DNA of 32,296 bases from a virus: the IMG/VR virus record IMGVR_UViG_3300042541_000778, positions 1 through 32,296 of that record. The stretch is one strand, 5' to 3'. Below, in pieces: positions 1 through 6,728 of this stretch; position 1 is the stretch's first letter, and every line of letters starts with the position of its first letter. The notes beneath the pieces are model-generated. The model worked only from the letters and a program-made list of their open reading frames with translations, did not search any database and was not told where the DNA came from. The translations under genes were made by a program, and so were the position numbers.

Positions 1-309
1 TTTTAAATTGTTTGGCCCTACATTATAACAAAATGAACACAACGCACTAAACTGATTGCTGTTTATATCATCCCTACAGAATGAATCCACTGATCTTTGG
101 AATGGTTTTAATAAATCCATTAATAATTCTGTGGCCTTTTCCTCTGTGATTGCAGGATCTGTTAATTTTACTTTGTTACTATCTGGATAAAAGGTAGATC
201 CATACCCAATTGTATTAACTCCGGCAGGACATTTGTATGGTTTTGCTTTAAACCCTTCAAATTTCTTAATTAAATCTATTCCTAACTGATTGCAGGATGT
301 TATTTTCAC
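1..309 (-). CDS. Endolysin, T4-type lysozyme (GH24), N-terminal 103 codons, cut by window edge
   Basis: This lysozyme should cleave the glycan backbone of peptidoglycan at the end of infection. The start is GTG at 309; an in-frame stop lies six codons upstream and there is no ATG between, and the GTG overlaps the stop of the holin-like gene. The translation begins VKITSCNQLGIDLIKKFEGF and carries the family triad as E18, C27 and T33, i.e. E-8-C-5-T, followed by IGYG. It remains open to base 1, ending CYNVGPNNLK. The last 50 residues are at 32296-32144; joined, the protein is 153 residues, a normal size for this family. Having no signal peptide, it needs a holin to reach the wall. Confidence 0.9.
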   Translation of the reverse strand, partial: MKITSCNQLGIDLIKKFEGFKAKPYKCPAGVNTIGYGSTFYPDSNKVKLTDPAITEEKATELLMDLLKPFQRSVDSFCRDDINSNQFSALCSFCYNVGPNNLK

Positions 310-599
310 TTTATTGGTTTTGTTTTAATAATCTTTGGCGCTTTTCCTATCTTTAAATTGTGATTTTCTACCCTTAAACCTTCAATTTCTATGGTTAATT
401 CATCCACCTTTTTGCTCAATTGATCCACTTTCGCTTCCAATTTTTCATTCATGGCAGTAAACATATCAATAACTTTTTGGGAGTTTTCTAATTGTATTGT
501 ACTTATATCGGCATTCTCTTTTCTTCTACCTACGATCCATCCTATAAATGCTGATCCTGCTGATGTAATAATGCCTATGATTGCTTCCCTTGATTCCAT
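306..599 (-). CDS. Small membrane protein with coiled coil, putative holin
   Basis: 97 residues. One hydrophobic segment at about residues 6-24 (AIIGIITSAGSAFIGWIVG) is followed by RRK and then a long heptad-like region (about residues 38-80, many Leu, Ile, Val, Lys and Glu), with a basic C-terminus. The gene overlaps the GTG start of the endolysin, and the u-spanin follows the endolysin, so a holin or other lysis role is likely from position. I cannot match it to a named holin family. A single N-terminal membrane helix plus coiled coil is also the topology of an inner-membrane spanin or a lysis accessory protein, so the holin call is inference from context. Confidence 0.6.
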   Translation of the reverse strand: MESREAIIGIITSAGSAFIGWIVGRRKENADISTIQLENSQKVIDMFTAMNEKLEAKVDQLSKKVDELTIEIEGLRVENHNLKIGKAPKIIKTKPIK

Positions 600-601
600 T
601 A

Positions 602-1039
602 TTATAATTGTTGAATTTTATTGCTGATTTCTACGATGCCCCGAAAATAGGTATAATCTGAATCCTCATCAGTCAAATAGGTAGTTCCTTCATTTACACA
701 GGTAAATACAGAAAACCCATCGGCTGACAAATCAAAATAACCTGCTGATCTGGTTCTAATTAATTGTAATATTTGTGAAATTGCTTGATTAGCTTGTAGT
801 TCTCCACCCGAATCGCCACTAAATCTTGTTACTACTTCAATTCTTGTAAGGGTTTCAGTAATGTAACTTGATCTGTTAAAATCAGCTTCATTTGTACTGA
901 CTGAATAAACGTAAATGTATGGGTAAACTGATGTGCTTGGCACCCTGTTAAAAACCGGTAACACCGTAGCATTTAATGTAATGGTTCCGGTTAATCTGGT
1001 AATGATCGCCTTGCGAATAAATTGGATAGCCTCTAACAT
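602..1039 (-). CDS. Tail completion protein, DUF3168-like
   Basis: 145 residues. The pattern of an N-terminal helix (IQFIRKAIITRLTG), a VFNRVP segment, then YPYIYVYSVST and a later EVVTRFSGDSG segment resembles the DUF3168 family (gpU-like tail terminator or completion proteins), which cap the tail tube and join it to the head. It follows the gp10-like gene in the usual order and overlaps it by one base. In most siphoviruses the tail-tube gene comes next; here the lysis genes come next instead. The assignment rests on length, pattern and position. Confidence 0.75.
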   Translation of the reverse strand: MLEAIQFIRKAIITRLTGTITLNATVLPVFNRVPSTSVYPYIYVYSVSTNEADFNRSSYITETLTRIEVVTRFSGDSGGELQANQAISQILQLIRTRSAGYFDLSADGFSVFTCVNEGTTYLTDEDSDYTYFRGIVEISNKIQQL

Positions 1040-1491
1040 TATTTAGTCAATTGTTTAATTTTATTATCTAACCTAATTTCTAATTTATTTAATTCCTTTT
1101 TAACATTTGTAAAAAAAAATGGCCTTGCAGGCAAAACAACATCTTTAACCCCTTTGCCTTTAAACTGCGCTGCGTAACTATCATTAAACCCCAATGCCTT
1201 TAAATGGCTTAAATCTACCTTTCTATTTGTACCAAATTCAACGTATGGCGCATAAGGTGCTTTGGCAAATATGCTTACTCTATTTTTTCCTACCCTTTCA
1301 AAAAAAATACTTTGCATCAAATTGCCTGTATCCTTTTTAACATCTACTTTCATTCCCTGTACAGCAAATGCAGCTGTATAGGCCAACTCATTTGATAATT
1401 CCTGTGCTGCCAATTGGCCTAACTGTTGGATCTTTTTCTTTAATGAATTTAAATCCCCTTCATTAATAGTTATGCCATCTTTTTTTGCCAT
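1039..1491 (-). CDS. HK97 gp10-like head-tail joining protein
   Basis: 150 residues. The N-terminal helix (GDLNSLKKKIQQLGQLAAQELSNEL) is followed by VKKDTGNLMQSI, then APYAPYVEFGT and a PARPFF segment near the C-terminus. The D-T-G-x-L, YAPYVEFGT and ARPF signatures are those of the HK97 gp10 family (minor head-tail joining proteins). The gene overlaps its upstream neighbour by a single base and sits in the standard connector order of gp6-like, head closure, gp10-like, completion. Its product would act at the neck of the virion during head-tail joining. Confidence 0.88.
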   Translation of the reverse strand: MAKKDGITINEGDLNSLKKKIQQLGQLAAQELSNELAYTAAFAVQGMKVDVKKDTGNLMQSIFFERVGKNRVSIFAKAPYAPYVEFGTNRKVDLSHLKALGFNDSYAAQFKGKGVKDVVLPARPFFFTNVKKELNKLEIRLDNKIKQLTK

Positions 1492-1826
1492 TACCCCTCA
1501 ATCTTGGTAGCTGTTATTTTAACCCAAAAATTTTCTATGGTTTGGTACCCAGAATTAATCCTGTATGTACTTGCATTTCCTTCTACCTGTAATATATCTT
1601 GATTCTGAATTAGATCAGCTGTTGGCCTTCTAATCATGATCTCAATTTTTGTTTCAAGTGATCTGATCCCATTCTTTGCAGATATATCCCCAGATGTTTC
1701 CAAAACTCTGCACCAATATGTTCCAATCACAGCTGTGGTAGATGTCCACCCACCATAACCATCAGCAGTTTTAGTTAATCTGCTTACTATAATTCTTTGC
1801 TTTAGATCACCTGATGTTAATGCCAT
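1491..1826 (-). CDS. Head closure / head-tail joining protein (Phage_H_T_join type)
   Basis: 111 residues. It begins MALTSGDLKQRIIVSRLTKT, followed by DGYGGWT and YWCRVLETSGD. That opening, LKQRI..........D..GG....W....W..V, is typical of SPP1 gp16 / HK97 gp7-type head closure proteins that plug the connector after packaging. A later IMIRR...I...D.L...G..Y.I segment also fits. It overlaps its neighbours by single bases (TAATG junctions), consistent with translational coupling in the connector block. Confidence 0.85.
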   Translation of the reverse strand: MALTSGDLKQRIIVSRLTKTADGYGGWTSTTAVIGTYWCRVLETSGDISAKNGIRSLETKIEIMIRRPTADLIQNQDILQVEGNASTYRINSGYQTIENFWVKITATKIEG

Positions 1827-2344
1827 TATACAAACATTGCTTTATACCCATTTAAAATACTTTGTGCCGATGATGGTACATCCTGCACAATGGTTCCTGT
1901 AACGTAATCAGTTCTATTATCATAATAAGTACTAACCATCATTAACAATGCCTGCTTTAATAGGCCATCATTCATGCCGGATGTAGTGTAATTAATCTTA
2001 ATATTAACTGCATCGCCAATTAATTCTATGATCTTATCATCTAAACCAAATACATTGTATTGTAAAGCTGTATTATCTACGGTGCCTGTAACACTTTGAA
2101 TTGATGCTATTGGGCCAAATGGCACATCAATTAACAAATCAAAACGTACTGATGGCAAATAATATGTTCTTGTCTTTGCTACTATATCTCTGGACATATA
2201 ATTTTCGGCTGCTATTCTTGCAGCTGTGATCATAGTTCCAATCAGCGCATCATCTGCTGATGTATCAATCCTAACAAAGTTTTTAACATCATTAACAGTA
2301 ATAATTTCTGATCCTGTAGTGCTATTTATTTTTATTTGGCGCAT
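1826..2344 (-). CDS. Head-tail connector protein, HK97 gp6-like
   Basis: 172 residues. VNDVKNFVRIDTSADDALIGTMITAA, followed by AAENYMSR, is the helical opening of gp6-like connectors (Phage_connect family), with a characteristic acidic L.....D..........A........R segment. The C-terminal half has DGLLKQALLMMVSTYYDNR, also typical of the family. It would form the ring under the portal. It overlaps the end of the preceding small gene by 23 bases. Confidence 0.87.
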   Translation of the reverse strand: MRQIKINSTTGSEIITVNDVKNFVRIDTSADDALIGTMITAARIAAENYMSRDIVAKTRTYYLPSVRFDLLIDVPFGPIASIQSVTGTVDNTALQYNVFGLDDKIIELIGDAVNIKINYTTSGMNDGLLKQALLMMVSTYYDNRTDYVTGTIVQDVPSSAQSILNGYKAMFV

Positions 2345-2561
2345 TTTTCTTTTTGCTTATAGCTTTTGTTTCGTAAACTATTTTTTCTTCTTTGGTTTCT
2401 ACTTCGGCCACTTTAATTTCCTTTGTTTCTGCCTCCACCATTACACCAATTTTCTTTTCTAAATAATATTTTTCAAGATCCTTTGGTAAATAATAGGATT
2501 CACCTGCAATGTGCATGGTGCCTCCATTTAAAACAGTCTTTATAATTTTAATTTGTGCCAT
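2322..2561 (-). CDS. Small head-region protein, paralogue of the adjacent gene
   Basis: 79 residues, function not recognised. The N-terminal half (KIIKTVLNGG, then AGESYYLPKDLEKYYLEKKIGV) resembles the first 40 residues of the gene just upstream at 2563-2787, with the same K-[IM]-hydrophobic-K-x-V...G start, the same (V/L)EK..(I/L) helix and a following K-x-(A/G)-(I/V). The C-terminal half is low complexity: alternating Glu/Lys/Val, then a very basic tail (KKKNAPNKNK). It sits between capsid and connector genes, where capsid decoration or adaptor proteins are often found, but no such function can be read from the sequence. Confidence 0.7.
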   Translation of the reverse strand: MAQIKIIKTVLNGGTMHIAGESYYLPKDLEKYYLEKKIGVMVEAETKEIKVAEVETKEEKIVYETKAISKKKNAPNKNK

Positions 2562-2562
2562 T

Positions 2563-2787
2563 TTAATCTATGTTTTCAGCTATTTCCAATAATTCATCAT
2601 CAATAACCGGATCTATAATTTCTTCTATTACTTCTTCTACTATTTCTTCTACTTTCTTGGATGATTTAATGGCCCATCCTTTTGATATAAACAATTTTTC
2701 AACCTCGGATGAAACATCAAAAATACCGTATGCCTTATAATAGTTTATACCATCATTGACATTTTTTAGCATTGTTATTTTGCCCAT
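2563..2787 (-). CDS. Small head-region protein of unknown function
   Basis: 74 residues, not recognised. The first 40 residues (KITMLKNVNDGINYYKAYGI, then a VEKLFISKGWAI helix) align by eye with those of the next gene, and the rest is a strongly acidic Glu/Ile/Val tail (EEIVEEVIEEI...). Against the basic tail of its neighbour, the pair suggests a duplicated core with diverged tails. It is the first gene after the capsid terminator hairpin at 2820-2846. A TATATTTG box lies at 2813-2806, but no good -33 element accompanies it. Confidence 0.7.
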   Translation of the reverse strand: MGKITMLKNVNDGINYYKAYGIFDVSSEVEKLFISKGWAIKSSKKVEEIVEEVIEEIIDPVIDDELLEIAENID

Positions 2788-2809
2788 ATTGTTTTATTTT
2801 TTGAACAAA

Positions 2810-2846
2810 TATAAAAGAAAATGGCACCCGTTTTGCAGGTGCCATT
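2810..2846 (-). terminator. Hairpin terminator after major capsid gene
   Basis: On the minus strand AATGGCACC and GGTGCCATT form a perfect 9-bp stem (2846-2838 with 2828-2820) around a 9-base loop, followed by TTCTTTTAT. It begins 25 bases after the capsid stop codon. It probably reduces read-through into the connector genes so that capsid protein is made in excess. Confidence 0.75.
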
Positions 2847-2870
2847 ATTCTATTTGGATTCTACGATTGA

Positions 2871-4064
2871 CTAAACACCAATTGCAGCAATATCAGTAGA
2901 GAATGTACCACCAACAAAGGCCAATGGCGCATAGTTAGTTAATGCAATTCTTTCTGTTAAACGAACTGTTACAAATCCTTCACGCACGTTGATTCCATCC
3001 TCACGGAAAAATTCTAATGCAAGATTCTCACGCACCCACATTTGAGTTCCTAAAGCAAAGTTACCAACCAAATAAGTTCCGGCAGTAACAGCAGTATTAA
3101 CTACTACAGGTACCCCTAAAAAACTTGGTGTTAAACCTTGGTATACTTGATCTTTCAAGTACTCATTTGTAGTGGCTTTCAATAATAAGATTTTAGTAAA
3201 ATCTGTTGGTGAAAGCATGATATAATCAGCTGTGTAATTAACCAAAGCTAATTGATTGATTGCAACTGTTAAAACATCAAATTGATTGGCAGCTGTAATA
3301 GTATCTGCGAATGAACCTGCTGCAAATGCTGTAGCAATTGAATTAATACCCTCAATGTTTTGACCTGATCCATTACCATAAAGCAATTGTGTATCCTCAA
3401 CAGTTAACAATTTTTCTGGCGCACGAGCTGACAAATAAGATGTCAATTGAGCAGTATCGGCTAACATTTCTTCGGAAATACGGAAATAAGTACCGATTTT
3501 TCTTACGTTTGCATCCTCTGCTGTCAAATCGAAATCTGATTCTGGATATAATCCACCTTGTGCGATTGGCGCTGCACCATTATCATAAGCAGTTTCACGC
3601 ACAAAACGTACCACCTCTGATTGTGTAGATCCCTGTGCTAACAATTGGCGCACATGGACTGCTCTTGTAGGATCAAACTTAATACCTGCAACATATTGAG
3701 CAGGAATAACCTCACCTGTAAAATTGTTAGCTACAGTCATATCACCTGCTTTGATTTCAAATGCAGCTGAACGACTTTTGCCATTAATCATACCTTCTAA
3801 AGCACCTTTGCTGATTCCTTCTAACAAACCTTGCTTAAATGATTTCACTGTAGCGCCACTTGCTGTCTTTTTAGCAGCAATTTCCTGCGCATCAATGCGT
3901 GAATGAATTTCAGTGAATTTAGTTTCTAAATTTCTGATTTCACTTTTCAATAATTCATCAGCCTTTCCTGTTGCGCTTGCAACTGCTTGGCCTTCTGCTT
4001 TCTCAATTCTTGAGTCAATGGCTGAATTTAATTCATCCAATTGTTTTTTTATATCCTCTGACAT
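2871..4064 (-). CDS. Major capsid protein, HK97 fold, with N-terminal scaffolding (delta) domain
   Basis: 397 residues. Residues 1 to about 70 are a charged coiled coil (KKQLDELNSAIDSRIEKAEG...), the usual fused scaffold of HK97-type capsid proteins that the prohead protease removes. The rest matches the family: GEVIPAQYV, SEVVRFVRETAYDNGAAP near the E-loop, KIGTYFRISEEMLAD, a LLYGNGSGQNIEGI segment in the P domain, DYIMLSPTDF, and a C-terminal NLALEFFREDGINVREGFVTVRL. The cleavage point probably lies around residues 95-115; this is inferred, not seen. The gene directly follows the protease gene, with four bases between. Confidence 0.95.
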   Translation of the reverse strand: MSEDIKKQLDELNSAIDSRIEKAEGQAVASATGKADELLKSEIRNLETKFTEIHSRIDAQEIAAKKTASGATVKSFKQGLLEGISKGALEGMINGKSRSAAFEIKAGDMTVANNFTGEVIPAQYVAGIKFDPTRAVHVRQLLAQGSTQSEVVRFVRETAYDNGAAPIAQGGLYPESDFDLTAEDANVRKIGTYFRISEEMLADTAQLTSYLSARAPEKLLTVEDTQLLYGNGSGQNIEGINSIATAFAAGSFADTITAANQFDVLTVAINQLALVNYTADYIMLSPTDFTKILLLKATTNEYLKDQVYQGLTPSFLGVPVVVNTAVTAGTYLVGNFALGTQMWVRENLALEFFREDGINVREGFVTVRLTERIALTNYAPLAFVGGTFSTDIAAIGV

Positions 4065-4068
4065 AGTT

Positions 4069-4749
4069 TTATTTTTTTATACTTGTTTTTAAATAATTAA
4101 ATATTTCGGAAATGTCCTCACTTTTATCTACCGGCAATGTGGCATCTGGTGCCGGCACTGTGGTAATGTCAATAAATAATGATTTCAATTTCATCAATTC
4201 ACCTTCAATTGCGTATCCCAACTCATCAGATACATTTTCTTTTTTGATCATTTTAGCCAAAATATCAAATCGCTTTCCTAATAGATCTTGATCTATTAAC
4301 CCTTTGGCATCTGTAATCATTGCTAATGGATTTGCTGCTAATGTAACGCATGAAATCTCATATAGCTTTACTTCTTTCAATTCACGCACCCCATCCTGTC
4401 TAAATGATTTTACTATTGGCATAATACCCACAGAGTTCTCATTGATCACCCCATTTTTCATCAATAACAAAATATCTTGGCCCATTCTTGTCATAGGTAT
4501 TTCAGCGACAAAATATAAACCATTTCCATCCTCACGCAATTCTGTAAACTTTCCTAATGGCTGATCAATACGGTGCTGATTGCAATAACGTACTCTGGAA
4601 CCGTTTTCGTTTAATGTCTTGGTGTATGCACCGGCTAAAATAATGTCATTGTCTGAATCGATATTATTAAACACTGATCCATAGCCTTTAACAATACCGT
4701 TTGATTCATCAATATCCTCTAATCCTATGGATGTTTGTTTGAAAATCAT
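4069..4749 (-). CDS. Prohead protease, HK97 family (U35-type)
   Basis: 226 residues. It processes the capsid precursor and scaffold inside the prohead. The VKGYGSVFNNIDSDNDII opening, H59 in NQHRIDQPLGK, S106 in NENSVGI and E131 in VKLYEISCVTLAANPLA match the conserved blocks and the His-Ser-acid active site of herpes/HK97-like assembly proteases. The C-terminal 75 residues are not conserved in pattern and may interact with the scaffold. A possible promoter (TAATTTTG at 4774-4767) lies 17 bases before the ATG and shares an extended block with the one before the portal gene. Confidence 0.93.
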   Translation of the reverse strand: MIFKQTSIGLEDIDESNGIVKGYGSVFNNIDSDNDIILAGAYTKTLNENGSRVRYCNQHRIDQPLGKFTELREDGNGLYFVAEIPMTRMGQDILLLMKNGVINENSVGIMPIVKSFRQDGVRELKEVKLYEISCVTLAANPLAMITDAKGLIDQDLLGKRFDILAKMIKKENVSDELGYAIEGELMKLKSLFIDITTVPAPDATLPVDKSEDISEIFNYLKTSIKK

Positions 4750-4759
4750 ATCGTTTTAC

Positions 4760-4793
4760 TTTTTGTCAAAATTAGTTTTTTATTGTATTCAAA
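4760..4793 (-). promoter_or_regulatory. Possible promoter before prohead protease
   Basis: The minus strand has TAATTTTG (4774-4767), an exact TAnnTTTG box of the Bacteroidota type, with TTTG at 4793-4790 only 15 bases upstream, shorter than the usual spacing of about 19. The block TTTTGACAAAAA (4771-4760) recurs before the portal gene, and both starts are preceded by CGAT. Confidence 0.4.
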
Positions 4794-4811
4794 ATGCAGA
4801 TGTAAATATTT

Positions 4812-4994
4812 TTATTCCATCTTTGGTTCACCTTCTTCAAATACTATAGTATTGTCCTGATCCTTTAATGGAATTATGTGGCTATTGCTTAATAAAACTT
4901 CATCACTAATGCCATCTGGATAGGCATCACATCCACCGGATATTCTTCTTAAATGAATACATTTTATACAGATAAAATTATCTTTATTCTCCAT
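4812..4994 (-). CDS. Small Cys-rich head-region protein
   Basis: 60 residues. C9 and C12 (CIKC) and C22 in GGCDAYPDGI, with a later H and acidic tail, give a compact Cys-x2-Cys...Cys pattern that could bind a metal. From memory, small proteins or domains with this CxxC...GGCxAYPDGI pattern occur beside or at the end of MuF genes in many phages; I know no tested function. It starts by a one-base overlap with the stop of the MuF-metallopeptidase gene. An immunity or chaperone role toward the toxin-like domain is possible by position only. Confidence 0.8.
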   Translation of the reverse strand: MENKDNFICIKCIHLRRISGGCDAYPDGISDEVLLSNSHIIPLKDQDNTIVFEEGEPKME

Positions 4995-6727
4995 TATTTT
5001 TTAAAGTATTTATTGATTAGTTGCCCTATTTTAATTGCATACTTTGATGGATTATCAGATAATTTAAATTCTGTAAATCCTTCGGCCATAAATTCATCTA
5101 CATTTAAATTGGCATAATCTCCCAACCAAATTTTATTATATTCTTCTACATTACCCCTTCTTAATAATCTTAATTTCTCGCCATTATATTCCCTTTTTAA
5201 TGCTTTTAACTCTTGGTAATATTCTTGCCCTTTAACTGTTCTATATTCTGCGTGTCTGGTAATTATACAATGGGCAAATTCATGGGTTATTGTTGCTATT
5301 TTGTTATTAACTTCACTAACATCACTTTTAAATCTTGTTGAAAATCTTTGTTCTGCTAAATTTCTTGTTCTGTTTCTAATGCTATCTGTAGTATTTCCAA
5401 AATTTATTTCAAGCAAATTGCCATTTATAGTTTTTACATATCCATAAGAATTTCCTGTAGAATCATATTTTAAAGGAATGTTTAATTTTGTATTGTGTAA
5501 CGAATCTAATTTATATTCATTAGTCAAATTATTTAATTGCTTATTATAAACATTAAATTCAGCTAAACTAAAATCAGCAGCTGTTTCAACATCTCTAATT
5601 TTTAAACCTGCATTTTCTAAAATTGTTTTAGCTTGTATTCTTGCCTCATCAATTGTTTTAGCATTAAATGTGCCATCAATAATCTGCTCTGCTATTGGTG
5701 CCAATACCTCTGGACTTGTTAATAATGCCTCTGTGATGGCGCTTTGTACCTGTGCTTGTGCAACTCCAAATCCAATATCTGTAATGTTTTCCCCTGTAGT
5801 TTGGGCATTAGGTTTCGGAAATACACTAACACCACATCTGCAATTAATCACATTGCTTGCTGATCCTGCCGGATCCCCTGCCCATTTAAGGAATTGACCT
5901 TGAACAGAAAATTTACCGGCATTAGGTACCGTTTGCCCATTGGCTGCCCCATGGCTTGCTCTCTCTCTGCCATCTATTGATGTGTGCCATGTTTTCATTA
6001 GATCCCTGCCATCAAATACACTTTGCGCAGAAACAATGGTGGCATAATTAGCAGCATTTGTAGCCTCTGTCCTTACTAATCGCTTTGCTTGATATGTTGA
6101 ATACCTATTAAACTGCGTTTTAAGCATCTTGGCTTTGACCTTTTCCCCCTGATTCATGAATGCAGGATCACTCATTAGCTTTTGAGTAACAGAAATTAAT
6201 GTGTTTTTAGCTGTGCCACTGACTAATGTAACCCTTTGCGCCCCTACTTGTTGCCCTACAAATGCAAATGATTTGGCCCAAATAGACATTAAATTATCTA
6301 AATCGCTTGTCTTATTTAGTAATTTATCAACATTCTTGTAATACCATAAAGCAAAATGTAAACCAATTTTACTGTACATTTCTGTGTACATATTGATCAA
6401 ATCATTTTCCTTAAAAAATACTGATACATCTGTGGCTGATAATGCACCCTGTCTGATAAACATGGCAGATGCTTGATCGTATTGATCATTATAAAACTTA
6501 TAAAAATCCTTTACTGATGATCTTTCTGCCTTGGTTAATTGCTCACTAAATTTAGCTGTGTAATTTTCTTTGGCTGCCTTGATTTCCTTTTCTTGCGAAT
6601 AAAGAGAATTGCAAACAGCTAATCGCTGATCCGATGTGGCAAAATCATTTACCACATTTGGATCAATTACACATCTGCCAATGAAATCATTTAGATCCTC
6701 ATTTACTCTCGGTGATGGTAATGGCAT
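4994..6727 (-). CDS. MuF head morphogenesis protein fused to a HExxH metallopeptidase domain
   Basis: 577 residues, much longer than a plain MuF protein. Residues 1-45 (LPSPRVNEDLNDFIGRC ... DQRLAVCNSLY) resemble a short segment recurring in phage head proteins. Residues about 205-305 form the MuF domain: RLVRTEATNAANYA, TWHTSIDGRERASHGAANGQ, then INCRCGVSVFP with C296/C298. After a helical linker, residues about 400-577 form a separate domain with H482-E483-F-A-H486 (IATITHEFAHC) and, about 60 residues on, DEFMAEGFTEF, whose E545 or E549 could be the third zinc ligand. This architecture matches MuF polymorphic toxins, which put a toxin on a capsid protein that can enter the cell with DNA. 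Enzyme activity and target are inferred. Confidence 0.9.
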   Translation of the reverse strand: MPLPSPRVNEDLNDFIGRCVIDPNVVNDFATSDQRLAVCNSLYSQEKEIKAAKENYTAKFSEQLTKAERSSVKDFYKFYNDQYDQASAMFIRQGALSATDVSVFFKENDLINMYTEMYSKIGLHFALWYYKNVDKLLNKTSDLDNLMSIWAKSFAFVGQQVGAQRVTLVSGTAKNTLISVTQKLMSDPAFMNQGEKVKAKMLKTQFNRYSTYQAKRLVRTEATNAANYATIVSAQSVFDGRDLMKTWHTSIDGRERASHGAANGQTVPNAGKFSVQGQFLKWAGDPAGSASNVINCRCGVSVFPKPNAQTTGENITDIGFGVAQAQVQSAITEALLTSPEVLAPIAEQIIDGTFNAKTIDEARIQAKTILENAGLKIRDVETAADFSLAEFNVYNKQLNNLTNEYKLDSLHNTKLNIPLKYDSTGNSYGYVKTINGNLLEINFGNTTDSIRNRTRNLAEQRFSTRFKSDVSEVNNKIATITHEFAHCIITRHAEYRTVKGQEYYQELKALKREYNGEKLRLLRRGNVEEYNKIWLGDYANLNVDEFMAEGFTEFKLSDNPSKYAIKIGQLINKYFKK

Positions 6728-6728
6728 A

